A DNA stretch of 50,846 nucleotides from Thermoleophilia bacterium (GCA_020848615.1 JADLHW010000012.1:1-50846); one strand, 5' to 3'. Numbered from the stretch's first letter, positions 14,767-23,061 are shown. Notes: generated from the sequence alone by a model not told the origin. Program-made: numbers and translations.

Positions 14767-16452
14767 ATGAGCCCAGATCCCTCGCCACCGGCCCCGCAGC
14801 CCGCGGGCGCACGCGCGTCGCGCGTGCTGCTCGGCGCCCTCACGGCCGCCATCGCCGCGGCGGGGGCGGCCCTGCTGCTGCTGGTGCTCGAACCCCACGG
14901 TGGCGCCCCGTGGTGGCCGCCGGGCCTGCCGTGGTGGACCCTCGCGCCGGCGTTCCTGCTCGCGGAGATCGCCACCGTCCGCATCGAGGCCCTCGGGCGC
15001 AAGCGCATCAGCTACACGTTCTCGTTCACCGAGCTGCCGCTGGTGGTGGGCCTGCTGTTCGCCACGCCGGCCCATCTGGTGGCCGGGGAGTTCGCGGGCG
15101 CCGTCGTCGCCCTCGGCCTGGTGCGGCGCCAGACCGGGCTGCGCCTGGCGTTCAACCTCGCCCAGTTCCTGCTCACCACCTGCGTGGCCGCCGCCGTGCT
15201 CCACGTCGGCCTCGACGAGCTGGGGGCGGAGCCCGCCCAGCAGGTGTGGATACTGGTCGCCGCCGGCGTCCTCACGGGCAACGTGGTGGGCACGCTGCTG
15301 GTGACGCTCGCCGTCGCCGCCAACCAGCGGTCCTGGCCGTCCGGATGGCGGCCCGGGGAGATCGTGGACATCGGCACCGCCGTGGTCGTCACCAGCACGT
15401 TCTTCGCGATCGCCTGCGCCGAGCTGGCCCGCGCCCGGGCGACGGCCCTCGCGCTGCTGCTGCCCGCCGCCGGCGTCCTGGTGATCGCCTACAAGGCCTA
15501 CGTGCGGGACCGTCGCCGCCAGGAGCGCACCGAGCTGCTCTTCGGCTGGATGCAGCGCGTGCAGGCCGCCGCCGACATCCGCGCCGCCATGGGCGCGCTG
15601 CTCGAGGAGGCCCGGTGGCTGTTCCGGGCCGACCTGGTCGAGATCCTCCTGCTGCCCGGCGCCGAGGGCGACACGGCGCTGCGCAGCACCGGCGGCCCCG
15701 GCGACGCCGTGGAGCTCATGGTGCCCGTGGACCCGTCGGTCGCCGCCGCCGGGGACGACAGCAAGGTGCGCATGCGCGCCGCCCTGCAGGCGGACGACCG
15801 CACCGTGGGACTGGTCACCGTGTGCCGCGACGCCGACGCCGAGCCCTTCGACGCCGGCGACCGCGCGCTGCTCGACACCTACGTGAGCCACGCCGGCCTG
15901 GCCCTCGAGAACGGGCGCCTGCAGCGGTCGCTGGTGGACATGGCCAGCACCAGCGAGCGACTCGCCCTGCAGGCGGTCACCGATCCGCTCACCGGCCTCG
16001 CCAACCGGGCGCTCCTGATGGAGCGGCTCGCCGCGGCGCTCGCGCTGCCCGGCGGCGCGCCCGTGGGGGTGCTGATGATCGACCTGGACGGCTTCAAGGA
16101 CGTCAACGACACCCATGGCCACGCGGCGGGCGACCGGGTGCTGGTCGCCGTGGCGCAGCGCCTGCGCGGCTGCATGCGCGCCGGTGACACCGCCGGCCGC
16201 CTTGGCGGCGACGAGTTCCTGGCGGTGCTGGAGGGCGTCTCGGGAATCGCCGAGGCCCAGGCCATCGCGGGGCGCCTGGAGCTCGCGATGCTCGAGCCGG
16301 TGAACATCGGCGGCGGCACGGTCACGGTGGGCGGCAGTGTCGGCATCGCCGTCGGGCGCCCGGGCGACATCGACGCGGACGCGCTGGTCGCGAGGGCCGA
16401 CGGCGAGATGTACGTGCGCAAGGCGCGCAGCGCCGGCCGCGGCCGGCGCTGA
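14767..16452 (+). CDS. Membrane diguanylate cyclase with GAF and GGDEF domains
   Basis: A 561-residue protein. Residues about 17-240 form several transmembrane helices (an unassigned MASE-like sensor), with RRRQERTELLFGWMQRV leading into a GAF-like domain (about 260-385). The C-terminal GGDEF domain opens at DPLTGLANRALLMERL and has the active site GGDEF at 480-484, preceded by RL; IDLDGFKDVND binds metal and GTP. It should make cyclic di-GMP in response to a membrane or cytosolic cue. No RxxD inhibitory site is obvious. Start ATG 14767 lacks a ribosome site; GTG 14734 is the alternative. Confidence 0.87.
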   Translation: MSPDPSPPAPQPAGARASRVLLGALTAAIAAAGAALLLLVLEPHGGAPWWPPGLPWWTLAPAFLLAEIATVRIEALGRKRISYTFSFTELPLVVGLLFATPAHLVAGEFAGAVVALGLVRRQTGLRLAFNLAQFLLTTCVAAAVLHVGLDELGAEPAQQVWILVAAGVLTGNVVGTLLVTLAVAANQRSWPSGWRPGEIVDIGTAVVVTSTFFAIACAELARARATALALLLPAAGVLVIAYKAYVRDRRRQERTELLFGWMQRVQAAADIRAAMGALLEEARWLFRADLVEILLLPGAEGDTALRSTGGPGDAVELMVPVDPSVAAAGDDSKVRMRAALQADDRTVGLVTVCRDADAEPFDAGDRALLDTYVSHAGLALENGRLQRSLVDMASTSERLALQAVTDPLTGLANRALLMERLAAALALPGGAPVGVLMIDLDGFKDVNDTHGHAAGDRVLVAVAQRLRGCMRAGDTAGRLGGDEFLAVLEGVSGIAEAQAIAGRLELAMLEPVNIGGGTVTVGGSVGIAVGRPGDIDADALVARADGEMYVRKARSAGRGRR

Positions 16453-16453
16453 C

Positions 16454-16489
16454 CCCAACCTGGGCGGCGCGCGCGCCCAACTTGGGTGG
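16454..16489. repeat. Two tandem 14-bp repeats, CCCAACYTGGGYGG
   Basis: Copies at 16454-16467 and 16476-16489 differ at two positions and start exactly 22 bp apart, two helical turns. The second copy contains the perfect palindrome CCCAA-C-TTGGG. They sit 34-69 bp upstream of TAGCCT (16523-16528), which precedes the small gene at 16561: an activator-type arrangement. Confidence 0.5.
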
Positions 16490-16560
16490 CCGTGACCCAC
16501 GCGCCGCCACGGGGCCCCCTCCTAGCCTCGGACACGACACCGAGTCGCAGGGAGCCCACC

Positions 16561-16812
16561 ATGCACGCAGCCTTCTCAGCCGACCTCGCGGCCCAGCGCA
16601 TCGCCGAGGACATCACCCGCGCGGACCGGCACCGCCTCGCGCGGCGGGCCCGCCGGTCAGGCCGCGGCCGGCAGCACCAGTCGGTCCACGATCCGTCCCA
16701 CCACCGACTCGAGGTCCCCGATGCCCAGGGCCTCCGGGAGGGTGAGCTGATCGAGGATCAGCCCGTCGATCGTGAGGTGCAGGAGCAGCACGTCGTCACG
16801 GCCGCCCGGTAG
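16561..16812 (+). CDS. Small hypothetical protein
   Basis: An 83-residue reading frame whose first ~36 residues (AAFSADLAAQRIAEDITRAD, then Arg/Ala-rich RHRLARRARR) look like the short basic helical proteins found beside regulators in many actinobacteria. GGGAG lies 6 nt before the ATG and TAGCCT about 32 nt upstream, so the start is well supported. The C-terminal half runs antisense through the end of the TetR gene and looks non-natural, so the real protein may end earlier through a frameshift. Function unknown. Confidence 0.45.
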   Translation: MHAAFSADLAAQRIAEDITRADRHRLARRARRSGRGRQHQSVHDPSHHRLEVPDAQGLREGELIEDQPVDREVQEQHVVTAAR

Positions 16813-17241
16813 CCCCGACGCCTCGTGGAAGGCGACGTCGCTCTCCACGGTGCGGCGCACCGCCTCGGTGAGGGTGGCCCGCAGCCGCGGGCGGCGCGTC
16901 GCCTCCAGGCGCAACTCGAGCAGCGCCAGGAACAGGGAGGAGTGCGCCAGCACGTTCCGGACGACCTCGCGGATGAGCCGCACCTGCTGGTCGCGCGTCG
17001 GGGTCTCCACGCCCCGGACCTCGCGCATGACCTCCGCGGGCGGGGCCAGCACGTGCAGGATGCGCCGCCCCAGCTCCTCCATGATCGCCTCGCGCGTGCG
17101 GAAGTAGTTCGAGGCGGTGCCCGTGGGGACGCCCGCCTCCGCATCCAGGGCGCGGTGCGTCAGGCCCCGGGCGCCGTCACGGGCGAGGATCCGGATGCCG
17201 GCATCGGCGAGCTGGGCGCGGCGGAGGGGGTTGGGCGGCAT
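16657..17241 (-). CDS. TetR family transcriptional regulator
   Basis: A 194-residue regulator with the TetR N-terminal HTH (RRAQLADAGIRILARDG, then GLTHRALDAEAGVPTGTASNYFRTREAIMEEL) at about 6-56, and a helical ligand domain. GGAG precedes the ATG by 3 nt. The partner gene and ligand are unclear: the downstream gene is convergent and overlaps, and the upstream PH-domain gene is co-directional, 102 bp away. A perfect palindrome at 17325-17336 in that gap could be its operator. Confidence 0.87.
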   Translation of the reverse strand: MPPNPLRRAQLADAGIRILARDGARGLTHRALDAEAGVPTGTASNYFRTREAIMEELGRRILHVLAPPAEVMREVRGVETPTRDQQVRLIREVVRNVLAHSSLFLALLELRLEATRRPRLRATLTEAVRRTVESDVAFHEASGLPGGRDDVLLLHLTIDGLILDQLTLPEALGIGDLESVVGRIVDRLVLPAAA

Positions 17242-17324
17242 GCGCTCCGGGAGGTGGGGGACGCACCACGACGGGTGCGGCGGACGCCTGGTCCACCTCC
17301 GTGTCGGCCCGGGGGAGCCTCGTC

Positions 17325-17336
17325 CTGAGCGCTCAG
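17325..17336. promoter_or_regulatory. Palindrome CTGAGCGCTCAG, candidate TetR operator
   Basis: A perfect 12-bp palindrome with a TGAGCGCTCA core, of the size bound by TetR-type dimers, 84-95 bp upstream of the TetR start and just past the PH-domain stop. Confidence 0.4.
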
Positions 17337-17343
17337 CCAGGGG

Positions 17344-17904
17344 TCACGGCGGCGGGGTCTCCCCGGCCCGCCTGCGCTCCCGGTCGATCTTGAAGTGCTG
17401 GACCCGGCTCACGATGTCCCGGGGATCCGCCACGCCCGCGAACCGGAACGAGGCGTCGCCGGCGTCCGTCCCGGCCGTGTCGAAGTCCACGTTGCCGACG
17501 TTCAGCGCCCGCTCGATCACCGACTGGTCGGTGCTCACGTTCTGGACCCGGTCGATGTCGGTGGACTGCTCGTTGCGGGACAGCAAACCCCGGCGGATGT
17601 GGATGCGCTCCGTCGTGACGGTGTAGTTCACGGCGAGGCGCCGGATCCCGTCGCGGATGACCACCAGCAGCACCAGCAGCAGGGTGATGAGCCACCACTG
17701 CCACAGCGGCAGCCCCGTGCCGCCGCCCGCCCGGCTGATGATCGTGAACAGCACGCCGGGGAACAGGGCCAGCGAGCCCCACTTCAGGAAGAAGGCGACA
17801 CTGGAACGTGGTGACGGTCGACCCCGGTACAGGATCTGCTCGCCCGGGATGAGGTCCACCGTGTCCTCCGGATCGGCGTGGTGAGGCGGCTTCCGGGGAC
17901 CCAT
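17344..17904 (-). CDS. Membrane PH-domain (bPH2/DUF304) protein
   Basis: A 186-residue protein with LIPGEQILYRGRPSPRSSV, two transmembrane helices (about 38-60 and 69-86), then a bacterial PH domain starting at LAVNYTVTTERIHIRRGLLSRNEQ and IDRVQNVSTDQSVIERAL, the hallmark of the YdbS/YdbT-like family. FAGVADPRDIVSRVQHF closes the domain. Members sit in the inner membrane; their role is not defined. Start ATG 17904 lacks a good Shine-Dalgarno. Confidence 0.8.
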   Translation of the reverse strand: MGPRKPPHHADPEDTVDLIPGEQILYRGRPSPRSSVAFFLKWGSLALFPGVLFTIISRAGGGTGLPLWQWWLITLLLVLLVVIRDGIRRLAVNYTVTTERIHIRRGLLSRNEQSTDIDRVQNVSTDQSVIERALNVGNVDFDTAGTDAGDASFRFAGVADPRDIVSRVQHFKIDRERRRAGETPPP

Positions 17905-17946
17905 GGTACCGCGGGTCCCCGGCGCCCTCCGGTACCGGCGTGCAGC

Positions 17947-17962
17947 ATCCCCCGTTCGGGGG
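17947..17962. promoter_or_regulatory. Inverted repeat TCCCCCGTTCGGGGGA
   Basis: A perfect 16-bp inverted repeat (TCCCCCG-TT-CGGGGGA, position within 2 bp) in the divergent gap between the PH-domain gene and the hypothetical gene at 18028. It could be an operator or a GC-rich hairpin. Confidence 0.3.
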
Positions 17963-18027
17963 ACGCAAGTTCGCGCCGCCGCGGCCGAAAGGGAACCGGA
18001 CGCTGCACCCGACGAAGGGACCCCCTC

Positions 18028-18372
18028 ATGGCGCTGCCGGCATCGGCTCAGACGGACGGCATCACCCCCCGCCCCGCCTCGCGGCGCCGCAGCCGCGCGA
18101 AGCCGAAGCCGCCGCGCGCCCGCGCCGTCATCCTCGCCGAGCTCCGCGGCCTGGGCGGGCTCATCCTCGAGCAGGCCCTGCTGGACGCCACCGCCAGCCC
18201 CCTGGACTCGCTGCTGGAGTGGGCGAACCGCCTCGCCGCCGAGCTGAACGTCGCGGGCGTCGGCGCCCCCGAGGACTACCGCCAGATGCTGCGCGCCATC
18301 GTCGAGGTGAACAAGCGCGCCGAGGCCCTCGGGGCCGACGCCGCCACGATCGCGCTCCCCCAGGCCGCCTGA
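18028..18372 (+). CDS. Hypothetical protein
   Basis: A 114-residue protein. A basic, proline-rich N-terminal 38 residues (RRRSRAKPKPPRAR) precedes a helical domain (AVILAELRGLGGLILEQAL, LLEWANRLAAELN, MLRAIVEVNKRAEALGA). No family is recognised; a nucleoid- or RNA-binding adaptor would suit its charge but is not supported further. AAGGGA 7 nt before the ATG is a good ribosome site. It is followed at once by a strong terminator hairpin. Confidence 0.6.
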   Translation: MALPASAQTDGITPRPASRRRSRAKPKPPRARAVILAELRGLGGLILEQALLDATASPLDSLLEWANRLAAELNVAGVGAPEDYRQMLRAIVEVNKRAEALGADAATIALPQAA

Positions 18373-18385
18373 GCCGGCCCGGGGG

Positions 18386-18415
18386 GCTCCCCGGGACCGC
18401 GGGTCCCCGGGGAGC
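18386..18415 (+). terminator. Terminator hairpin
   Basis: GCTCCCCGGGACC pairs with GGTCCCCGGGGAGC with one bulged base, 14 bp after the hypothetical gene stop. No T-run. Confidence 0.65.
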
Positions 18416-18507
18416 GGAGCCCCTCCGGCGCGGGGCCCGCGGGACGGTGTAGCGTCCGGCGGCCCGCCGTCCGGACCCCGAGGCCGCACTCGCCCTCACC
18501 GACCGCG

Positions 18508-19350
18508 ATCCTCCTGATCACCGGCGCCGCCGCCGCCACGAGCACCGGCGCCGTCATCGCCGCGCTCGAGGCGCGGCGCGCCCCCGCGGCGCTCGCCCTG
18601 CACCCGACCCTGCTCGCCGGGGTCGTGCGGCGCCCCCTGTGGCGCATCGCGGCGGGCCTGGACGTGCTGGGCTGGGTGCTGCGCACGGCGGCGCTGATGG
18701 TCGCCCCGCTCACGCTCGTCGCTCCCGGCATGGCCGTGGGGCTGCTCATCCTGCTGGGCCTGTCGGCGGTGGTGCTGGGCGAGCGGGCCGGGCCGCAGGC
18801 CCTCACCGGGGTGGCGACCCTGGGCGCCGGGGTGCTGCTCGTGGTGATCCACGCGCCCGAGCGGTCCGTGAGCGTCGCCTCGCCGGGGACGTGGGCGGTG
18901 TGCGTGTTCGCCCTGGCGTGCGGCGCGTCGCTGGCGTTCATCGCCCGGGCGAACGGCCGCGACGTCGACGCCCGCCTCATCGCCATGTCCGCCGGCTTCG
19001 CCTGGGCGCTGAACGCCGTGCTCGCCAAGCTCCTCGCCGATGCCATCTCCGAGGGCCGCACGATGCTGGCCGCGGGCGCGGTGGCCGCCACCGTCGCCGT
19101 CACGGTGACCGCCTACCTGGCGAAGACCAGCGCCCTGCAGTCCGGGCCCGCGACGGTGGTGGAGTCGGTGATCGCCGTGGTGAACACCATGGTGCCCGTC
19201 GCCCTCGCGCCGCTGCTGTTCGGCGAGACCTGGTCCACCGATCCGCAGCACACGCTCACCCTGGCCACCGGGATCCTGCTGGTGGGGATCGGCGTGTGGG
19301 CGCTGTCCCGGTCGTCCGCGCGGCTGCTGGCGGACGCCCCGGGCGCCTAG
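18508..19350 (+). CDS. EamA/DMT-type multi-TM transporter, start uncertain
   Basis: A protein of at least 280 residues with about eight or nine transmembrane helices, like drug/metabolite transporters with EamA repeats. The family N terminus (ILLITGAAAATSTGAVIAAL) is clearly encoded from about 18508, but that stretch has no ATG, GTG or TTG. The first canonical start, GTG 18625, would remove the first helix. TAGCGT at 18450-18455 could be the promoter -10. Either a rare start codon (ATC 18508, CTG 18514 or GTC 18469) is used, or the start has been lost. It converges on the prenyl synthase with a 4-bp overlap. Confidence 0.7.
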   Translation: MLLITGAAAATSTGAVIAALEARRAPAALALHPTLLAGVVRRPLWRIAAGLDVLGWVLRTAALMVAPLTLVAPGMAVGLLILLGLSAVVLGERAGPQALTGVATLGAGVLLVVIHAPERSVSVASPGTWAVCVFALACGASLAFIARANGRDVDARLIAMSAGFAWALNAVLAKLLADAISEGRTMLAAGAVAATVAVTVTAYLAKTSALQSGPATVVESVIAVVNTMVPVALAPLLFGETWSTDPQHTLTLATGILLVGIGVWALSRSSARLLADAPGA

Positions 19351-20210
19351 TGCCGCCGGGTGTAGACGTGGTCGGCCAGGTGCAGGAGATCCTCGTGGGA
19401 CCCCGGCAGCCCGTCCAGCAGGGCCCGCGCCCGGGAATGGGTCTCCGCCGCGAGCTCGCGCGCGCGGTCCAGGCCGTGGAAGCTCACGTACGTCGCCTTG
19501 CCGAGCCGGGCGTCGCCCCCCACGGCCTTGCCCAGCATCACCTCCTCGCCGGCGACGTCGAGGATGTCGTCGACGATCTGGAACAGCACGCCCAGCTCGA
19601 GGGCGAACCGGCGGTACCGCTCGGCGATCTCCCGCGGCGGCGCGGCGAGCACCAGGGCCACGTGCACGGACGCCGCGATGAGGCGTCCGGTCTTCAGGGT
19701 GTGCACCAGCCGCAGCGCGTCGGCGGAGCGGTGCCCGGCGTCGCGGAGGTCCAGGAACTGGCCACCCACCATGCCGCCCACCCCGGTGGCCCAGCTGAGC
19801 TCCCGCAGCACCGCCACCTGCACCGCCGGCCCGCCCTTCTGCCGCTCGCACACCAGGCGCATGGCCTCGGCGAACAGGGCGTCGCCCGCCAGGATGGCGG
19901 TGTCCTCCCCGAACGCGCGGTGGCATGTGGGCTTGCCGCGCCGGAGGTCGTCGTCGTCCATCGCGGGCAGGTCGTCGTGGATGAGGGAGTAGGTGTGGAT
20001 GAGCTCGATCGCCGCCGCGGTGGGCAGCAGCCGGGACGGGTCGTGCCCCAGCGACTCGCACGTCGCCAGCGCGAGCACCGGCCGGAAGCGCTTGCCGCCG
20101 GCCAGCAGCGAGTACCGCATGGCCTCCACGAGTCCCTCGGTGCCCTCCGCCTCCCGTCGCTCGGCGGGGTCCCGCGGCAGGAAGTCGAGGCCGTGGAGGT
20201 GGTCCTCCAC
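19347..20210 (-). CDS. ispA: Polyprenyl (farnesyl/geranylgeranyl) diphosphate synthase
   Basis: A 287-residue class I trans-prenyltransferase. The first Asp-rich motif is LIHDDLPAMDDDDLRRG, the second VLFQIVDDILD; AGGKRFRPVLAL carries the diphosphate-binding Lys/Arg. The long FARM (DDLPAMDDDD) is the bacterial FPP/GGPP type that condenses IPP with allylic diphosphates. It supplies C15 or C20 units; chain length cannot be set by eye. GTG 20210 is the only start candidate near the usual N terminus (LRALVEDHLHGLDFL also reads upstream without a start). It shares its upstream gap with the dehydrogenase gene. Confidence 0.88.
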   Translation of the reverse strand: MEDHLHGLDFLPRDPAERREAEGTEGLVEAMRYSLLAGGKRFRPVLALATCESLGHDPSRLLPTAAAIELIHTYSLIHDDLPAMDDDDLRRGKPTCHRAFGEDTAILAGDALFAEAMRLVCERQKGGPAVQVAVLRELSWATGVGGMVGGQFLDLRDAGHRSADALRLVHTLKTGRLIAASVHVALVLAAPPREIAERYRRFALELGVLFQIVDDILDVAGEEVMLGKAVGGDARLGKATYVSFHGLDRARELAAETHSRARALLDGLPGSHEDLLHLADHVYTRRH

Positions 20211-20290
20211 GAGGGCGCGCAGGTGATCTGGGTACGGCGAGGGGGCCTCCGGGGACGACGGGCGGCCGGATCGTACCGGGGCGCGGCGGC

Positions 20291-21325
20291 ATGAGGGCGC
20301 TGGTCCTGCACGGCCCCGGCGACCTGCGGCTGGAGGAGCGCCCGGAGCCGGTGCCGGGCCCCGGGGAGGTGGTCATCGCGGTGGAGGCGGCCCTCACCTG
20401 CGCCACGGACGCCAAGATCCTCGATCGTGGCGCCCATCCGGCGCTGCCGCCCCTGCCCGCCCCGTTCGGCCACGAGGCGTCCGGGACGGTGTCCGCCACC
20501 GGACCCGGGGTGCGCGGCGTGCGCGAGGGCGATCCCGTGGTGGTCGCCAACTCCGCGCCGTGCGGCGCGTGCGAGGCCTGCCGGCGCGGCCGGCCGGGCC
20601 TGTGCGAGGACCTCGTGTACCTCTCGGGGGCGTACGCGGAGCTGCTGCCCGTGCCGGCCCGCATCGCGGCCGCGAACCTGCTGCCCCGCCCGCCGGGGAT
20701 GCCCGCCCACATCGCGGCGCTCACCGAGCCCGTGGCGTGCGGCGTGCGCGCCGCCGAGCGGTCGGCGGCCCTGCCGGGCGACACGGTGCTCGTGCTGGGC
20801 GGCGGGCCGCAGGGGCAGGCGATCACCGCGGCCCTCGCGGCCCGCGGCTGCGAGGTGGTGGTGTGCGACCCGCACGCGCACCTGCGGGACCTGGCGCGCC
20901 GCATGGGCGCCGCGGACGCGCTGCGTGCGCCCCGCGACCCGGGCGCGGAGGCCGAGGTGCTCGCCCGCACCCCCCGGGGCCGGGGCGCCCACGCGGTGTT
21001 CGCGGCCGTCGCCGACGTCGAGGCGTGGCGGCAGGGCATCCGCCTCGTGGCGCCCGGCGGGGAGGTGAACCTGCACGGCGGGCCCCCGGCCGGAGCGGTG
21101 CTGTCCACCCCGGCGGCGCCCCTGCACTACCGGGAGATCACCCTCCAGGCGTCGTACCACCACACGCCGGCGGCGATCCGGGCGGCGCTGGCGCTGCTCG
21201 CCGGCGGGCTGCCGTTCGGGGAGCTGCTGGGCGCGGGCCGCATCCGCCTCGAGGCGGTGGAGGCGGCGCTGCGCGCCGGGGGCCCCAAGCGCATCGTGGA
21301 CCCCCGGGCGGGCGCGGGCTCCTAG
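20291..21325 (+). CDS. Zinc-dependent medium-chain dehydrogenase
   Basis: A 344-residue MDR enzyme. Catalytic zinc ligands: Cys in LTCATDAK (about 37) and GHE near 60. The structural zinc loop is CGACEACRRGRPGLCE. The Rossmann NAD(P) motif is VLVLGGGPQGQAITA (about 167-181). This is the sorbitol/threonine dehydrogenase-like group, oxidising a secondary alcohol or polyol. The substrate is unknown; the gene stands alone, divergent from the prenyl synthase, with its 3' end overlapping the HTH gene by 4 bp. Confidence 0.85.
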   Translation: MRALVLHGPGDLRLEERPEPVPGPGEVVIAVEAALTCATDAKILDRGAHPALPPLPAPFGHEASGTVSATGPGVRGVREGDPVVVANSAPCGACEACRRGRPGLCEDLVYLSGAYAELLPVPARIAAANLLPRPPGMPAHIAALTEPVACGVRAAERSAALPGDTVLVLGGGPQGQAITAALAARGCEVVVCDPHAHLRDLARRMGAADALRAPRDPGAEAEVLARTPRGRGAHAVFAAVADVEAWRQGIRLVAPGGEVNLHGGPPAGAVLSTPAAPLHYREITLQASYHHTPAAIRAALALLAGGLPFGELLGAGRIRLEAVEAALRAGGPKRIVDPRAGAGS

Positions 21326-21708
21326 GACAGGAGCTTGCGGAGCTTGGCGAGCTGCTGGCTCTGCTCCTGCAGGCGGGAGAGGTCCCGCTGCTGGCGCTTC
21401 ACGACGGCCACCAGGTCGTCGATGGCCTCCGACACGCGGGACAGGGCCGCATCGACGTCGCCGGAGTCCCCGCCGCCGCGGCGCGGCCGGCCGCGCCTGC
21501 TGCCGGACGCGGCGCGGGGGCGCACCGTGCCCCGCTGACGGGCGACGCGGTAGTAGTTCGCGGCGACGGTGCCGGCACGGCGCCCGGTCTGGTCCGACAG
21601 CCGCTGGAAGGCCTCGGATCGCGTGATGCCCTCGGCGGCCACGATCTTCTCGACCTGCTCGAAGATCTCCACCCCGATGCGCCCGCGGCCTGCAGGCTCG
21701 TCACTCAT
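21322..21708 (-). CDS. Putative DNA-binding protein with coiled-coil tail
   Basis: A 128-residue protein. The N-terminal 60 residues (IFEQVEKIVAAEGITRSEAF, then TGRRAGTVAANYYRVAR) look like a helix-turn-helix whose recognition helix ends in NYYRVAR. A basic Arg/Gly linker follows, then a leucine/glutamine-rich coiled coil (about 90-128) for oligomerisation. I choose ATG 21708 (GAGG 5 nt upstream) over GTG 21714. Target unknown. The AT-rich upstream region with several short palindromes suggests tight control. Confidence 0.6.
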   Translation of the reverse strand: MSDEPAGRGRIGVEIFEQVEKIVAAEGITRSEAFQRLSDQTGRRAGTVAANYYRVARQRGTVRPRAASGSRRGRPRRGGGDSGDVDAALSRVSEAIDDLVAVVKRQQRDLSRLQEQSQQLAKLRKLLS

Positions 21709-21714
21709 GTCCAC

Positions 21715-21812
21715 CTCGGATGTTCATTTGTATGTGTGCATGACGCACAGGCACGGGGACATTAAGCACGTCGTGTACGCAAAACACAAGCACGGGTGGT
21801 GATGTCGCGACA
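21715..21812 (-). promoter_or_regulatory. AT-richer promoter region of the HTH/coiled-coil gene
   Basis: The only markedly less G+C-rich stretch between 18 and 30 kb. On the minus strand CATACAAAT gives a possible -10 near 21730. The perfect palindrome TGTCGCGACA lies at 21803-21812. Confidence 0.35.
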
Positions 21813-21839
21813 CCCCGGTGGCCTGAGCGATAGCCGACA

Positions 21840-21856
21840 CGCACGCGTTGCGTGCG
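21840..21856 (-). terminator. Hairpin after the FIST gene
   Basis: CGCACGC-GTT-GCGTGCG, a perfect 7-bp stem, 17 bp beyond the FIST stop on the minus strand. Confidence 0.5.
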
Positions 21857-21873
21857 ATGTGATGTATGTTGCG

Positions 21874-23061
21874 TCAGCCGAACACGGCCATGGTGGCCGT
21901 GAAGCTGTGCACGAACGAACGGCCGCCCACCGGGCCGATCTCGCCGTTGCAGAAGAACCCCGCGAGGGCGCTCCCCGGCATGCGCTCGTCCACGGCCACC
22001 GCATCGTGATCCGGCCCGGGGAACATGCGCGTGCCCCGGCCGTTGCACGTGAACAGCAGCGCGCCGGACACGTGCGTGCCCAGACGTGATGCCGCGGCGT
22101 CCAGCGTGGCGTTCAGATCCTCGTCCGCCGACGCGACGTCACGTACATGCAGGCGCAGCGTCTGACCGATCCTCACCTGCTCACCGAGTTGCACGGCGCC
22201 CGTCTGCGGATCGCCCCCCAGGATGCCGCGCACCAGGAAGTCGCCGCGCGCGTACTCGGGCCGGTTCTCGTCGATCACCAGGCCCGCCATGAGCCCCTCC
22301 GCGGCCAGGCGCCGCTCCTCGGGCTCCAGGCCGCCGATGACCTCCTCGAGCTTGGCGATCGCGGGCTTGCCGGCCAGCTCGAACACCACGCCGCCGTCCT
22401 CGGCGTCGGTCACCACCATCTCCGGGCCGATGGGCGCGCAGCCCTGTGAGACCGCCGTCGTGAACGGCACGCCGCCCACCGCGACGCCCACCGCGCCGTC
22501 GTCGAACCACCTGCCGTCGAGCAGGAGCCGGTGCTGCCCCGGGCGGGAGCCGCCCGAGGCCATTCCGCCCACGATTGGGGGATGCCAGCCGCCCGCGTTC
22601 ATCCGGGCCAGCAGGACGTCGGCGCGGAACGTGAACGGATCGGCCAGCAGGATGAGCAGGTCGTCCGCGCCGGGGCCGCCGGGGGACGGGCCCTCCGGCC
22701 ACCCCGCGAACTCGGTGGCCCCGTCGATCCCGGGTCCGGAGAACGCGCGGATCGGGGTGATGCGCGCGCCGGGCATCACCGCGCCCCACACCGACACCGC
22801 CGGCCGGTCCTCCACCTCCCGGCCGTTGCCGATGACCCCCTCGCCGGTGCAGCCCACGAGCGCCGCCGGGGCGAGGTGGCGGTGCACGGCCTCCAGCACC
22901 GGCTCCGGGTCACGCGCCAGGTCGGGATGCACGAACACCACCGCCAGGGTCGCCGGCTCACCGAGCCGGGAGCGCACGAGCGCGGCCGCCTCACCGGCGG
23001 TCCCCGCGGGGTCGGCGCCGAACGCGAGTGCCGATGCCGCCGTCACCACGGGGCTCGTCAT
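21874..23061 (-). CDS. FIST domain-containing sensory protein
   Basis: A 395-residue protein with a FIST N domain (VFVHPDLARDPEPVLEAV, VGCTGEGVIGNGREVED) and a FIST C domain (RLHVRDVASADEDLNATLD, ALLFTCNGRGTRMF, AGFFCNGEIGPVGG). FIST is a ligand-binding domain proposed to sense small molecules such as amino acids. It is usually joined to signalling domains, but here it stands alone, with a DUF2007 gene directly upstream (ATGA overlap) and a rhomboid before that. No membrane segment or signal is seen. Confidence 0.87.
   Translation of the reverse strand: MTSPVVTAASALAFGADPAGTAGEAAALVRSRLGEPATLAVVFVHPDLARDPEPVLEAVHRHLAPAALVGCTGEGVIGNGREVEDRPAVSVWGAVMPGARITPIRAFSGPGIDGATEFAGWPEGPSPGGPGADDLLILLADPFTFRADVLLARMNAGGWHPPIVGGMASGGSRPGQHRLLLDGRWFDDGAVGVAVGGVPFTTAVSQGCAPIGPEMVVTDAEDGGVVFELAGKPAIAKLEEVIGGLEPEERRLAAEGLMAGLVIDENRPEYARGDFLVRGILGGDPQTGAVQLGEQVRIGQTLRLHVRDVASADEDLNATLDAAASRLGTHVSGALLFTCNGRGTRMFPGPDHDAVAVDERMPGSALAGFFCNGEIGPVGGRSFVHSFTATMAVFG

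Noticed and set aside
14392-16500. Long minus-strand frame opposite the secreted protein and GAF-GGDEF genes
   Set aside because: Antisense shadow; the plus strand has clear GGDEF motifs.
18496-21108. Long minus-strand frame spanning the transporter, prenyl synthase and dehydrogenase
   Set aside because: It lies in another frame of three recognised genes and shows no domain.
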